In this document: positions 41,881 to 50,969 of the stretch, piece after piece | How the letters are laid out: the number at the start of each line of letters is the position of its first letter | How positions within the stretch are numbered: the stretch's first letter is position 1 | Source: Alphaproteobacteria bacterium | GTDB taxonomy: Bacteria > Pseudomonadota > Alphaproteobacteria > Rhizobiales > Xanthobacteraceae | DNA: 64,000 nucleotides | Assembly (NCBI GenBank): GCA_037200445.1 | Contig: JBBCGH010000001.1 | Coordinates: 682,001 to 746,000, forward strand | Direction of reading: 5' to 3' | Notes under the pieces: model-generated | What the model was told of the DNA's origin: nothing | Seen by the model: only the letters and a program-made list of their open reading frames with translations | The model's database searches: none | Translations under genes and position numbers: made by a program

Positions 41881-43118
41881 GCGGCGGCATGCTCCAGCAA
41901 TGCGTACAGAGCGACGATGCGGTCGCGATAGGTTGTCGGGTTGAAGTCCTGCTCGACCCAGTGGCGCCCTGCCTTGCCCATGTCGGCGAGGCGGGTATCT
42001 GGTAGCCGGGCAAATCGTTCGAGGGTCTCGGCGAGCGCATGCACGTTGCCGGTCTCGAACAGGGCGCCGGTCTCATCCTCGCGAATGAGCTCGGGGATGC
42101 CCGCGATATTGGACCCGATCACGGGTCGCGCGGTCGCATAGGCTTCGAGCAGGGAGAGCGGCGCGTTCTCGTTGACCTCGGAGGGAAGGACGATCGCGCG
42201 GGCTGACTGCAGAACATCAACAAGTTCAGCCCCGTTGAGATGCCCCAGAAACGATACGTCGGCGTTCAGCTCGGCAGCGAGCTTGTGCAGCCGGGCCTCA
42301 TCGGGTCCGCGACCCACAATGGTGACCGGCTGTTTCGTGAGCGCTGCGGCGCGAACCAGCGTTTCCACACCCTTGAGAGCATCGAGGCGCCCGCAGTAGA
42401 CGAACCGGCGACCGACGCCGTTGCCGGGACGGAAGCGTTCGACGTCGACGAAATTCGGGACATGGACGAAGGACTCGCGGCGCCAGCCCCAGCGCACCAG
42501 CGTCTCCAGGATGAACCGGCTCGGCACGACGAAGCGCGTCACGGCGGATTCGTAAGTCCGCAGGAAGCGATGGAGCGCAGCTTCCAGCATGACCACCGTG
42601 CTGAGCGCGGCCGATCCCTTGATGCACCGGTTGACGAGGACGTTGTGGACCCTGCCGCCGCGGCAGCTTTCGCATGGCTTGTTGCCGCGCATCATCGTGT
42701 AGGCCGGGCACCCGAGTTTGAGATCGTGCACGGTCATGACGACAGGAACACCGCGGTCGCGCAGGAGGGAGAGAATCGACGGCGAGAGGTGGTGATAGAT
42801 GTTGTGGATGTGCGCGATACGCGGGCTGAAGACGCCGAGCAGCTCGTCGAGTTTTTGCCGCGCCTGCAACGAATAGATCACCCGCGAGGCGCGGACGAGC
42901 TTGCCGGCCGCACTGTAATTCTGACCAAACTCGATTTCGTCGGGGAAATACTTCGCCCACGGCGTCGGCAGGTTGTCCACGTGGTTCATCGCGAACGGAA
43001 CGACCTGCCAGCCGGCCTCTTCCAACATGCGATTCTGCTCGAGGAACAGCACCTCCGCGCCGCCACGGCGGTAGTAGTAGTTGTTCACGGAGAGGAGTTT
43101 GGGTGTGCGGTCCAGCAT
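41877..43118 (-). CDS. Glycosyltransferase family 4
   Basis: This 413-residue GT-B enzyme starts with LLSVNNYYYRRGGAEVLFLE, the N-terminal loop of the family, and has a central cysteine-containing insert (GCPAYTMMRGNKPCESCRGG) typical of one GT4 branch with a four-cysteine cluster. The donor site region is RARAIVLPSEVNENAPLSLL-like (ARAIVLPSEVNENAPLSLLE), with E-x7-E. It is coupled to the next GT4 by an ATGA overlap and lies 4 bp after the polymerase gene, so the three are one transcript. Confidence 0.87.
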   Translation of the reverse strand: MLDRTPKLLSVNNYYYRRGGAEVLFLEQNRMLEEAGWQVVPFAMNHVDNLPTPWAKYFPDEIEFGQNYSAAGKLVRASRVIYSLQARQKLDELLGVFSPRIAHIHNIYHHLSPSILSLLRDRGVPVVMTVHDLKLGCPAYTMMRGNKPCESCRGGRVHNVLVNRCIKGSAALSTVVMLEAALHRFLRTYESAVTRFVVPSRFILETLVRWGWRRESFVHVPNFVDVERFRPGNGVGRRFVYCGRLDALKGVETLVRAAALTKQPVTIVGRGPDEARLHKLAAELNADVSFLGHLNGAELVDVLQSARAIVLPSEVNENAPLSLLEAYATARPVIGSNIAGIPELIREDETGALFETGNVHALAETLERFARLPDTRLADMGKAGRHWVEQDFNPTTYRDRIVALYALLEHAAA

Positions 43119-43122
43119 GAGT

Positions 43123-44424
43123 TCACCGGGAAAGCTGTGAGACTCGTTGCAGGCGCAACCCGATGATCGAAGCGATCATCAGCAGCCACAGCGCATCGCC
43201 GCCGCTGAATAGAACGGACTCCACGCTCGACAGCAGTAGTCCGAAAATCCAGATCTGGACGAACAGCGTTGTCAGTGCCGGATCGAGGCGATGGCGCCGG
43301 CCGGCGGATAGGTCGCCCAGCGGCTGCAGCACCGTCCACACGAGCGTCAGCGCGAGGCCGGTGAGCCCGGTCATCACCGCGATATTGAGGTAACCGTTGT
43401 GCGCGTCGCTTGCGCGCAGTCCCCATGACTCGTTGACGCCCCAATTGAACAGGAGATCGCCGGTGCCCCAGAACGCCTGAAAGCCGAAGCCCGTGATGGG
43501 CTTCTTGAGCACATTGTCGATCGCGAAGAGCCAGATTTCATCGCGGCCGGTGTAGGTGGCATCCGGCGTGAAGGCAGCAATCAGATGTCCCACCGGCTCG
43601 ATCGCGACGGTCCCGACGGTCAGAAGATTGGCGACCAGCACGCTGCCGACGACGAGCGTGTAGCGCGCCGGGGCGCTGCGAAGCCGCAGCAATGCAAACG
43701 ACAAAAGCAGCACCAATGGAAGGAGCCCGATCGGCGACTTCGAGGTCGTGAACGAGAGAAAGACCGTGGCGCCGGCGATGATGATCAGGCCGGTCGTCAG
43801 GTTGACGGCGCGCGCCACGAAGATTCCGATGAAGATCAGCACGACCATCATCGAACCGGCGCCGTTCTTGTGCCCAAAGGGGCCGCGCCAGGCGCCGGCG
43901 AGCGCGCTTTCGATCACGTCGGTCACCTGGTGGATCGACAGGTGAGGGAGCAGCAGAACACCGAGATAGCTGATCGCCAGAATGATCAATGCTCCGCTCG
44001 CCAGGAGCCGGCCGAAGTGCTCGCGATCGGTCGGCAGCACGAGGAACGCGGTCGCGTTGATGACCGTAAATACGGCCAGCACGAGCCGCCGCAGCGCCAG
44101 GTCCGAATGCGCGGAGAGGACGGCCGTCACCGCAAACCACCCGAGCGTCAGCACCAGCGCCGGCGTGAACGCGCGAGGGATCACCCATCGTGCCTTGGCG
44201 AGCACGAAGGCGCCAAGTGTCAGCGTCAGGACGATCACCAGGATCTGTCCAAGGCGATTGCCGTCGCCGATCGGATCGAGCAGGCGCTGATCGCCCAGAT
44301 CGGGAAACGGCGTCGCGGTCAGCGTGGTGAGCAGGAAGCACGCAAGCCATAGCGTGCTGCGCAGGAACCGCTCGTGCACGGTCAGCCCGTTCGCAACGCG
44401 CGAGTCTGGCAACACAAGGGTCAT
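43123..44424 (-). CDS. O-antigen ligase/polymerase-like membrane protein (Wzy/WaaL family)
   Basis: The 433-residue protein has about ten to twelve hydrophobic segments (for example LGQILVIVLTLTLGAFVLAK, VVLIFIGIFVARAVNL, LIIIAGATVFLSFTTSKSPI) and a large periplasmic loop near GRDEIWLFAIDNVLKKPITG and GFGFQAFWGTG, containing the SDAHNGYLNI motif seen in Wzy_C/ligase proteins. It likely joins repeat units into a long polysaccharide or transfers them to an acceptor. No lipid A gene is near, so an exopolysaccharide polymerase is favoured. It lies between the GT2 and GT4 genes in the operon. Confidence 0.85.
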   Translation of the reverse strand: MTLVLPDSRVANGLTVHERFLRSTLWLACFLLTTLTATPFPDLGDQRLLDPIGDGNRLGQILVIVLTLTLGAFVLAKARWVIPRAFTPALVLTLGWFAVTAVLSAHSDLALRRLVLAVFTVINATAFLVLPTDREHFGRLLASGALIILAISYLGVLLLPHLSIHQVTDVIESALAGAWRGPFGHKNGAGSMMVVLIFIGIFVARAVNLTTGLIIIAGATVFLSFTTSKSPIGLLPLVLLLSFALLRLRSAPARYTLVVGSVLVANLLTVGTVAIEPVGHLIAAFTPDATYTGRDEIWLFAIDNVLKKPITGFGFQAFWGTGDLLFNWGVNESWGLRASDAHNGYLNIAVMTGLTGLALTLVWTVLQPLGDLSAGRRHRLDPALTTLFVQIWIFGLLLSSVESVLFSGGDALWLLMIASIIGLRLQRVSQLSR

Positions 44425-44552
44425 CGTGCCATCCGACGGATGCGATCCCGCTCTTTAACCATCATGGTCATTGCCAATCGCAGCCCGTCCCGGAACGGGA
44501 CAAACCGCATGCGCCACGCGCGCTGACGCTGCATCGCAATCCATGTGCCAAA

Positions 44553-45635
44553 TCAGCGCTCGGCCACTGCGGGACGAAGCCGCTGAACGTTCGGCGGATC
44601 CCGCACCACCCTGCTTGCGATCCAGTCTGTCGGTGGGACGCGGCGCCGCAGGAACCCGGGCCAGAAGCCGATTGCGAAAATCTGCCAGGCCGCGACGGAA
44701 TAGAGCCCAATCGCAAGCGAACGAAACCGCATGGCCATTACGGCGACGGGAAATGCAACGAGCATCGCGATAGCAACCGCACCGCGCCACCCACCGAGAA
44801 GCACGGGAGCGGCGAAAAGGCACAGCCACCAGGCGCAAACCAGGGCGAGAAGCACCAGGCTGCGCCGTTCTTGCCGCAGCACGGTCATGAAGTGGGATTG
44901 ACCGATGGCCGCCCTCAACACCTCGCCATTGGCAAGCGAGACCCCGCTGGTCAGCCGACGCCCCAGCAACCGATATGCGCTGCCCAAATGGCCATGGTGA
45001 TCGACGTCCGGGAGTGCCAGCCGGACCAGCTTCCATCCGCGCGAGACGAGACGGGCGCCGAGCTCGAGTTCCTCGAAGCCATGCATATTGCGGTCGGTCA
45101 GATAGCCGACGGATTCGATCGCTGCGCGCCGGTACACGCCGCCGCCGTCGAGGCGGCTCACGAGGCCGGGCCTGCGGGTGCGGTATTCCCGCGCGCGTCG
45201 CTTCAGGTATTCGAGGTTGGACGTTTCATGCTCGGTCAGCATCCCGCCGACGCCCGCGACATCCGGATGGCTTTCGAGGAACTGAATGGCGAGGCCAAGA
45301 AATCCAGGCCTCAACTCCATGTCGCCGTCGACCAGCCAGATATAGCGTCCGCGGCTGTACTGAAAGCCAAGCTGCGCGCCCGCGCCGCAGGACCGGTCCT
45401 CGGCGCGTGTCATCTGCACGATCTTGATCGGATAGCGCCGGGCGATCTCGATCGTACGATCCGTCGAGGCGGAATCCGCAAGGATGATCTCGCCCGCAAT
45501 TCCCTTGATCGCAGCCAGTGCGCTTTCAATCGCAGCGGCGATGTGACGCTCTTCGTTGAGCGCCTTGACGATGATGCTCACCGTCGGCGACGCGGCATTC
45601 CTGTAGTTCGGTTCCTGGCTGGTGTTGTCGCCCAT
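44553..45635 (-). CDS. Glycosyltransferase family 2 with C-terminal membrane helices
   Basis: This 360-residue GT-A enzyme has the donor region TVSIIVKALNEERHIAAAIE, then GEIILADSASTDRTIEIARR, and the metal-binding triplet in YIWLVDGDMEL. The C-terminal part has hydrophobic helices (LVLLALVCAWWLCLFAAPVL, AIAMLVAFPVAVMAMRF) anchoring it to the membrane. It is a close paralogue of the plus-strand GT2 at 48126. It follows the deacetylase by 19 bp; 128 bp separate it from the polymerase gene. Confidence 0.88.
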   Translation of the reverse strand: MGDNTSQEPNYRNAASPTVSIIVKALNEERHIAAAIESALAAIKGIAGEIILADSASTDRTIEIARRYPIKIVQMTRAEDRSCGAGAQLGFQYSRGRYIWLVDGDMELRPGFLGLAIQFLESHPDVAGVGGMLTEHETSNLEYLKRRAREYRTRRPGLVSRLDGGGVYRRAAIESVGYLTDRNMHGFEELELGARLVSRGWKLVRLALPDVDHHGHLGSAYRLLGRRLTSGVSLANGEVLRAAIGQSHFMTVLRQERRSLVLLALVCAWWLCLFAAPVLLGGWRGAVAIAMLVAFPVAVMAMRFRSLAIGLYSVAAWQIFAIGFWPGFLRRRVPPTDWIASRVVRDPPNVQRLRPAVAER

Positions 45636-45654
45636 CCGCGACCTCTCTACCTGC

Positions 45655-46701
45655 TCACATGAGGGCGACCGGATCGCCCAATCTCGAATGAAGGGCCCGG
45701 TAGAAGCCGTCGACCTTGCAGCGCATGGACGATGGCGTGTCTGCGTAGGTCAGCGGTTCGCGCGGAAGTTCATGAAGATGGCGCAGATGCTCCGGGAAAA
45801 GCGTGCCGCGCCGGGTCGTCACGGCGCTGCGAAATCCGGCTGCCGCGGCGATATTCGCCTCGCGCGGTCCGCAGGCGTCCACATTGCCAAACGGATATGC
45901 GAAGTGCCGGATCGGCGCCTGGAGGATGCCCTCGAGAAATGCCCGATTGGCGCGCATTTCCGTGTCGACCTCGGAAGCCGCCGCTTGTGCCAGGTTGATA
46001 TGCGTGGTCGTGTGACCGCCAATTGTCGCCAAGGGATGAGACGCGAGTTTGCGGAGCTGGTCCCGATCAAGACCCTCCTGCAAGGCAAGTGCACGGCAGT
46101 CGATCCCGTTTGCGGCGATCAGTCTTTTCACCTCCGGGAGCAGGGCGTAGTTCCCGTGGATCATCGATTCCACGACCATAAACGTCCGCTGCTTGGCGCC
46201 GCGGTCAGGGCAGTCGAAGCGCTTGCCGGCCAGCTCGATGGAATCCCGCGTTGCGATCAGGCGCGAAAGCCCGAACCACCATGCGTCGATCTCGCCGGTC
46301 ATCATTCCGGTCGTCACGAACACCGTGAAGGGTGCGTTGTGGCGCTCCATTACCGGGAGCGCGTGCGTGAAATTGTCGGCATAGCCGTCATCGCAAGTGA
46401 ACGCCGCGAAGGGAGCGGATTGCGGCTGGTCGAGGCGCGCAATGGCCTCGTCGAGCGTGACGAACGCAATGCCGCGCGCTTTAAGCCAACGCAGCATCCA
46501 GTCGAGCCGTCCGGCGGGACAGCGCAGCATGGCCTCGGGATAGAACGCGTCGTCGGGAACGACGCTGTGCAGCATGAATATGACGCCGCGACCGCGGTAA
46601 CGCTGTGCGATCGCATGGCTGATGCCGGATCGATGCGCCACGAAGGGAGTGCTGCTCCTGGCAAAGGAGCGAAGTCGTACGCGCAGGGGCGAGCCGTTCA
46701 T
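45655..46701 (-). CDS. Polysaccharide deacetylase (carbohydrate esterase 4 type)
   Basis: The 348-residue protein begins at ATG 46699-46701 (MNGSPLRVRLRSFARSS), in an ATGA overlap with the upstream acyltransferase gene. The NodB-homology domain has the catalytic DD pair in FTCDDGYADN and the zinc histidines H-x3-H in IGGHTTTHINL. RHFAYPFGNVDACGPRE corresponds to motif 3. It removes acetyl groups from N-acetylated sugars of the polysaccharide or its lipid-linked precursor. No signal peptide is apparent, which favours action on the cytoplasmic side. Confidence 0.88.
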   Translation of the reverse strand: MNGSPLRVRLRSFARSSTPFVAHRSGISHAIAQRYRGRGVIFMLHSVVPDDAFYPEAMLRCPAGRLDWMLRWLKARGIAFVTLDEAIARLDQPQSAPFAAFTCDDGYADNFTHALPVMERHNAPFTVFVTTGMMTGEIDAWWFGLSRLIATRDSIELAGKRFDCPDRGAKQRTFMVVESMIHGNYALLPEVKRLIAANGIDCRALALQEGLDRDQLRKLASHPLATIGGHTTTHINLAQAAASEVDTEMRANRAFLEGILQAPIRHFAYPFGNVDACGPREANIAAAAGFRSAVTTRRGTLFPEHLRHLHELPREPLTYADTPSSMRCKVDGFYRALHSRLGDPVALM

Positions 46702-47882
46702 CCCCCGCCCCTCGTGCTGTCCGGAGGCGCAGCCGTGATGCGTCGGCCGGTTGCCGGCTTGAGCCACGGCTTGAGCACACGCTTTGCCTCACGCACGAGC
46801 GTGATCGCCGGCAGCGCGGCGCGTCCGTACAGCGATTGGCCGCGGTGCCATTCGTAGAGCGGGATCGCCGTCGCGCCGAACTGCTGCTTGTAGGGATGGT
46901 CGCCGATCGTGAAGTCGTAAGTCTGCTCTCCGTCGCGGATCGCCGCGCACAGCGAAGCTTCGAGCGTCAGGATGCCCGGCGAGGTACGGCCAAAGCGCTC
47001 GATGTCGGCGCCGAGCATCAGCATCAGGTACGTCCCACGCTGGACGAGCCCGAACTGGACTGCGACCGTTTCGCCGGACACGGAGAGACATTCGGTGCGC
47101 GCGAAACCTTGCTGCGCGCCCTCGATTGCCATGCGGCGGTAGAAGGCAAAGATCGTTTCGTCGGCCATCACGTCGTGCCCGCCGATCGACTTCAGGCGCA
47201 CGGAACGGAGCTTGCGCAGTATTCCGAAGGCGTGGGCGATCTGTTCTGCATCGGAGAGCCGGACGAATTCGACTGGCCCAAGGCGTTCCAGCCTGCGGCG
47301 CTTCACACCGAGGTCGCGGCGGAAGCCTTGCGCAAGCGTCGCCTCGTGCCAGCTCTTCCAATCCGAGGTAAGCCGCGTCGGATAGGCCGAGAACCGCATC
47401 TCCGCGCGCGACGCGTCGGGGAACAGCCGCAGCAGCAGCGGATGTTCGCACGTCATCTTGGTGAGGGTCATCAAATCGTGCCGCGGCATCGCGGCGGCGA
47501 CGCGCCGGGGCAATGTTGCATCCGCATCGAGCAGCACTGCGTCGTCGAGGTCGCAGACCGCTGCGTTGTAATCGCAGAGGCCGAAGTCGGCGAACTCCAT
47601 GATCGTTGCGCCATGCCGGCGGCGGCGCACGAGGGGCAACACCATCATGAGCCGGCCGCCCTGATCGCGCATCGTCACGGTCGCCTGAGCGGCGCTGAAA
47701 GCAGGCGCCACGTCCCGATGCAGCGCCTCGAGCCAGGCGGGCGACTGAAAAACGCTCGCGTCCGAGTTCGCGTGCAGCGCGCGATAATCCGCGCCGGCGA
47801 AGTCAAACGCCGGTTCCAGCGCAACCACAGTCGCGGTGATGTCGGCGGTGCCCACGTCGGGCGCTCGTGGGTGAAAATTCAT
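46698..47882 (-). CDS. FemAB/CelD-like GNAT acyltransferase
   Basis: The 394-residue protein starts at ATG 47880-47882 (MNFHPRAPDVGTADITATVV) and is the first gene of the minus-strand operon. The pattern of two tandem GNAT-like halves with SVFQSPAWLEALHRDVAPAF, MEFADFGLCDYNAAVCD, LTSDWKSWHEATLAQGFRRD and the late YDFTIGDHPYKQQFGA segment is that of the Acetyltransf_6 (CelD/BcsL, FemAB-like) family, common in exopolysaccharide loci. It may acylate sugar residues that the next gene product deacetylates. The substrate is unknown. Confidence 0.82.
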   Translation of the reverse strand: MNFHPRAPDVGTADITATVVALEPAFDFAGADYRALHANSDASVFQSPAWLEALHRDVAPAFSAAQATVTMRDQGGRLMMVLPLVRRRRHGATIMEFADFGLCDYNAAVCDLDDAVLLDADATLPRRVAAAMPRHDLMTLTKMTCEHPLLLRLFPDASRAEMRFSAYPTRLTSDWKSWHEATLAQGFRRDLGVKRRRLERLGPVEFVRLSDAEQIAHAFGILRKLRSVRLKSIGGHDVMADETIFAFYRRMAIEGAQQGFARTECLSVSGETVAVQFGLVQRGTYLMLMLGADIERFGRTSPGILTLEASLCAAIRDGEQTYDFTIGDHPYKQQFGATAIPLYEWHRGQSLYGRAALPAITLVREAKRVLKPWLKPATGRRITAAPPDSTRGGG

Positions 47883-48125
47883 GGTGTGGTTTTCGGAATT
47901 GGCTGCCGCGATGGCAAGTGCGCGTGCGTTAATTCGCGTGGCAAGGTTACCGTGACATCGCACGCGAACTCGTGCGGAAGCCGCGTATAACAGATAACAG
48001 GGGGATGTTTACGGGACAGCGACGCGAGGGGCGATACGCGGCGGAACCGGAAGCAGTGCCGAACCTGCTGGCGCGACCTTTGCGAGTCCCGCGTCGGGGC
48101 GTCGGAGGCTGCCCCGTTTCGGGAC

Positions 48126-49247
48126 GTGCTGGGTAAAGTGCGGAGTGCTCTGAGGATGCTGAATCGCCAAAGGCCTCGGGTGAGCATCCTCATCAAGGCC
48201 CTGAATGAGGAAAAGAACATCGCCGAGGCGATCGAGAGCGCCATCGCGGCCCTCGATGGCATGAGCGGGGAAATCATCCTGGCGGACAGCCTGTCGACGG
48301 ATTCCACCGTCGAGGTCGCGAAAAAGTATCCCATCCGGATTGTCACGCTGGCACGCGCTGCAGATCGCAGCTGCGGGATCGGCGCACAGCTTGGCTATCA
48401 ATACAGTTTGGGCGACTATGTCTGTCTGATCGATGGCGACCAGCGGCTGTATCGCGGCTTTCTCGCCGCCGCGATCGAACGCCTCGAAGCGGATCAGACT
48501 CTTGCGGGTGTCGGTGGCGTCATCGTCGAACGCGAGGAAGACAATCTCGAATACATCAAACGCGCCACCCGCGACGATCCGGACCGGCGCCCAGGCTATG
48601 TCACGCGGCTCGACTGCGGCGGCATCTATCGGCGCACCGCGATTGAATCGATCGGTTTCTTTACCGATCGAAATCTCCATAGCGGGGAGGAATTCGATCT
48701 TGGTTCCCGCCTGAGTGCGCAAGGCTGGAAACTGGCCCGCATCGATCAGCTCGCCATCGATCACTTCGGTCATCGCGGAAGTGCGTACGCGCTGTTGGTG
48801 CAGCGCGTCCGCTCCCGCATGGCCTTTGGAGCCGGCGAGACCCTTCGCGCAGCGTTGGGCAAACCACACTTTGCCGTTGTGATGCGTCACCAATGGAAAC
48901 TGTTCGCGCTCTGGACCGGCGTACACCTCTGGTGGGCAAGCCTCGTCGTCACACCGTTCCTGGTCGCGAACCTGGCCGAACTTGCAGCCGTGCTGGCGGC
49001 GTTAATTCTCTTGCCACTTGCCTTGATGATCTTGAAGTGCCGCTCGCTGAGCCTCGGCCTTTACTCGGTGGTCGCGTGGAACGCCTACGCGCTGTGTTTC
49101 ATTCCCGGACTGCTGCGGCGTCGAACCGATCCGGCGCGGCGAATCGACAGCCAGGAAGTCGGTGAGGTCGCGGAAGCCTTCCCGGATAGCGGTATTGCGC
49201 CGGCCGGGCGTGGTCGAGCGGCGATCCCAGGCCGGCAGCAAGCCTGA
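48126..49247 (+). CDS. Glycosyltransferase family 2, paralogue of the enzyme at 44553
   Basis: The 373-residue protein (GTG 48126; ATG 48156 is an alternative) parallels the minus-strand GT2 almost throughout: RVSILIKALNEEKNIAEAIE, GEIILADSLSTDSTVEVAKK, DRSCGIGAQLGYQYSLGDYV and the DxD-like LIDGDQRLYRG. It has the same C-terminal membrane helices (LVVTPFLVANLAELAAVLAA). It is divergent from the FemAB-like gene with 243 bp between, in which no gene is seen and a shared promoter region may lie. Duplication followed by inversion is a simple explanation of the pair. Confidence 0.86.
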   Translation: MLGKVRSALRMLNRQRPRVSILIKALNEEKNIAEAIESAIAALDGMSGEIILADSLSTDSTVEVAKKYPIRIVTLARAADRSCGIGAQLGYQYSLGDYVCLIDGDQRLYRGFLAAAIERLEADQTLAGVGGVIVEREEDNLEYIKRATRDDPDRRPGYVTRLDCGGIYRRTAIESIGFFTDRNLHSGEEFDLGSRLSAQGWKLARIDQLAIDHFGHRGSAYALLVQRVRSRMAFGAGETLRAALGKPHFAVVMRHQWKLFALWTGVHLWWASLVVTPFLVANLAELAAVLAALILLPLALMILKCRSLSLGLYSVVAWNAYALCFIPGLLRRRTDPARRIDSQEVGEVAEAFPDSGIAPAGRGRAAIPGRQQA

Positions 49248-49255
49248 AGCCCGGC

Positions 49256-49978
49256 TCAATCGTCGCCTTCGCCACCGCCGGCACTGACAATGTCAACGAG
49301 CGGGCGCGGGTCGAGAACGACGACGCCGCCGCGCTCGAGTTTGAGCCACTGCTTGTCTTCCCACTCGCGCAACTGCTTATTGGTGCTCTCGCGCGACATG
49401 CCGATGATCTGGCCGATTTCGCGCTGCGTGATCGACACTTTCCGCGCCGGCGACGATCCGGATTGTGCCGAGAGCCAGAGCAACGTTTTCGCGAGCCGGC
49501 CAGGCAGGTCGAGAAAGGTCATGTCCTCGACCTGTTCGCTTGTGTGGCGAATCCGCCCGCAAAGGATTTCGATCAATTTGAGCGCGATCTCCGGCTTTTG
49601 ATTAACGAGGGGGACGAAGTCCCTGCGGTCGATCTGCATCAACTCGCATTCGGTGACGGCGAACGCGTCGGCGGTGCGCGGCTGACCGTCGAGGAGGGCG
49701 ATCTCGCCGAAAATCCCTCCCGCCTGGATCATGTTGAGCACGGCATCCTTGCCGTCGGTCGATTGGTTGCTGATCTTGACCGTGCCGCGCAACACCGCAA
49801 ACAGGCTGGTCCCGGGATCGCCTCTCTCGAAAATCGTCGTGCCCGCGCTGACGGACTTGGTGTGCGAATAGGATGCGAGCCGGCTCAGCGCATCAACGTC
49901 AAGTTGCCCAAACAGCGAATGATTGCGGAGGATTGCGAGCTTGTCGACCGGTTTCGTGCCGCCCGCGCGCGGAGCCAT
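49256..49978 (-). CDS. Crp/Fnr-family transcriptional regulator
   Basis: The 240-residue protein starts at ATG 49976-49978 with CGGAGGACG upstream. An N-terminal cyclic-nucleotide-binding beta roll (TIFERGDPGTSLFAVLRGTV, GGIFGEIALLDGQPRTADAF) precedes the dimer helix and a winged helix (VSITQREIGQIIGMSRESTN). It lacks the cysteine cluster of FNR, so it does not sense oxygen by an iron-sulfur centre; the GEIALLDGQPRTA pocket resembles the cAMP-binding loop of CRP. It converges with the GT2 gene (8 bp apart) and could regulate the exopolysaccharide genes, but only position suggests this. Confidence 0.88.
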   Translation of the reverse strand: MAPRAGGTKPVDKLAILRNHSLFGQLDVDALSRLASYSHTKSVSAGTTIFERGDPGTSLFAVLRGTVKISNQSTDGKDAVLNMIQAGGIFGEIALLDGQPRTADAFAVTECELMQIDRRDFVPLVNQKPEIALKLIEILCGRIRHTSEQVEDMTFLDLPGRLAKTLLWLSAQSGSSPARKVSITQREIGQIIGMSRESTNKQLREWEDKQWLKLERGGVVVLDPRPLVDIVSAGGGEGDD

Positions 49979-50071
49979 CGCGTCCTCCGGGATTCGCGCG
50001 TAACCTATCAGGAAAACGGCGGACACGGATAGAGGATCGCTTTTCATTCGGATGCTTGCCGCGATGGCCGA

Positions 50072-50272
50072 TCAACTTCTTTCCGCGAAGTCACAATAAC
50101 GCGAATCTTCCGGTTGCTCGGCAGACCAACACAGCGGCTGGTTGATCAGTTCGCGCGATTGGCCTGTGTCGAACGAACGATTGCGGTCCGCGGCATCGCA
50201 CGAAACCGTGCCCAAATGAAAAACCAAGAGAGTGCTGGCGACGACTGCTGAAAATCGGCTTCGGGGTAACAT
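50072..50272 (-). CDS. Small exported protein of 66 residues, unknown
   Basis: The frame starts at ATG 50270-50272 with GGAGAAG upstream and encodes a signal-peptide-like start (MLPRSRFSAVVASTLLVFHL, likely cleaved after CDA) and a short polar mature part with two cysteines (LINQPLCWSAEQPEDSRYCD). It is too short for a confident family assignment. Two other very small exported or membrane proteins follow within 700 bp, and the Crp/Fnr gene lies just downstream on the same strand. Confidence 0.5.
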   Translation of the reverse strand: MLPRSRFSAVVASTLLVFHLGTVSCDAADRNRSFDTGQSRELINQPLCWSAEQPEDSRYCDFAERS

Positions 50273-50360
50273 TGGACTTCTCCGCGTTTGTCATGCCCCC
50301 CAGCGCGAGGCAGTCCGGGGGAAGCGGCCACGGCGCAGCCGCTTCCCCGGTCGTCTGCCG

Positions 50361-50519
50361 TTACTGCGGGCCGCCGCCGTCAAAATTCTGCGAGGCGCGA
50401 TCCATCCAGTTCAGCTCCGCCTGAGTCGGATACTTCTGCGTCGGGCCGGCGTTGACCTGCGCGGTCAGCGCGACAGAGGCCGTGGCAATGATCAGCGTGG
50501 CAATGAAAGTCTTGAACAT
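50361..50519 (-). CDS. Small exported protein of 52 residues, unknown
   Basis: The start is ATG 50517-50519 with GGAGACTC a few bases upstream. MFKTFIATLIIATASVALTA is a standard signal peptide, cleaved near VNA-G, leaving about 30 residues (GPTQKYPTQAELNWMDRASQ, then NFDGGGPQ). Short proteins of this kind (DUF-like, YPTQAELNWMDRAS) are frequent in Bradyrhizobium relatives, but I cannot name a function. A longer in-frame start at 50573 has no export signal and is rejected. Confidence 0.68.
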   Translation of the reverse strand: MFKTFIATLIIATASVALTAQVNAGPTQKYPTQAELNWMDRASQNFDGGGPQ

Positions 50520-50765
50520 AATGAGTCTCCGTGGGGTCCTTGGGCGGCAGGTCCGATACCGGGCCGCTTGCAAGCATGACTATGCACCGGGCAAATCCGA
50601 TCGAGCGTGAGTTGCCTCACAGTCATTGATTTTTTCCGGCGGCCTTGCTCGCCCTCCCGACAATACGCGTGAGTGTGACGCTCCTCACTATGGCGATGAA
50701 CGCTCGCTGATAGCTTCGCGGCTGCCCGGCGATTGGCGCCGTGCTATTTCGAAGGGGAGCTTTCA
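50520..50765. promoter_or_regulatory. 246-bp divergent gap without a gene
   Basis: This gap lies between two divergent tiny genes. It contains GTGAG and CTCAC arms around GTGAGTGTGACGCTCCTCAC (50669-50688) and an earlier GTGAGTTGCCTCAC (50608-50621). Repeated GTGAG/CTCAC dyads could be operator half-sites, perhaps for the Crp-type regulator nearby (TGTGA-like), but no full Crp site is evident. Confidence 0.35.
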
Positions 50766-50948
50766 ATGAACAAGCACGATTATCTCGCGCTCGCTTTGGC
50801 GGCGGTCATTCTCGCGATTATTTTGGTAATCTCGCCCAAGGTCGGGACCATCGCCGATGAGGCATCGATCGCATCGCACGGGATCGACATTCTCGGTTTG
50901 ACCCGGAATGCACGAGTCCTGCCCGACGAGGAATTTCCGGCGCACTGA
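50766..50948 (+). CDS. Single-pass membrane micro-protein of 60 residues, unknown
   Basis: The ATG at 50766 follows AGGGGAGC. The protein has one hydrophobic helix (LALALAAVILAIILVISPKV, residues 7-26) and a soluble tail (IASHGIDILGLTRNARVLPD, then EEFPAH). The first residues MNKHDY suggest an uncleaved anchor rather than a signal peptide. I do not recognise it. It stands alone, convergent with the arylmalonate-decarboxylase-like gene. Confidence 0.65.
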   Translation: MNKHDYLALALAAVILAIILVISPKVGTIADEASIASHGIDILGLTRNARVLPDEEFPAH

Positions 50949-50969
50949 TGCGCCCGGATGCCGGATTGC

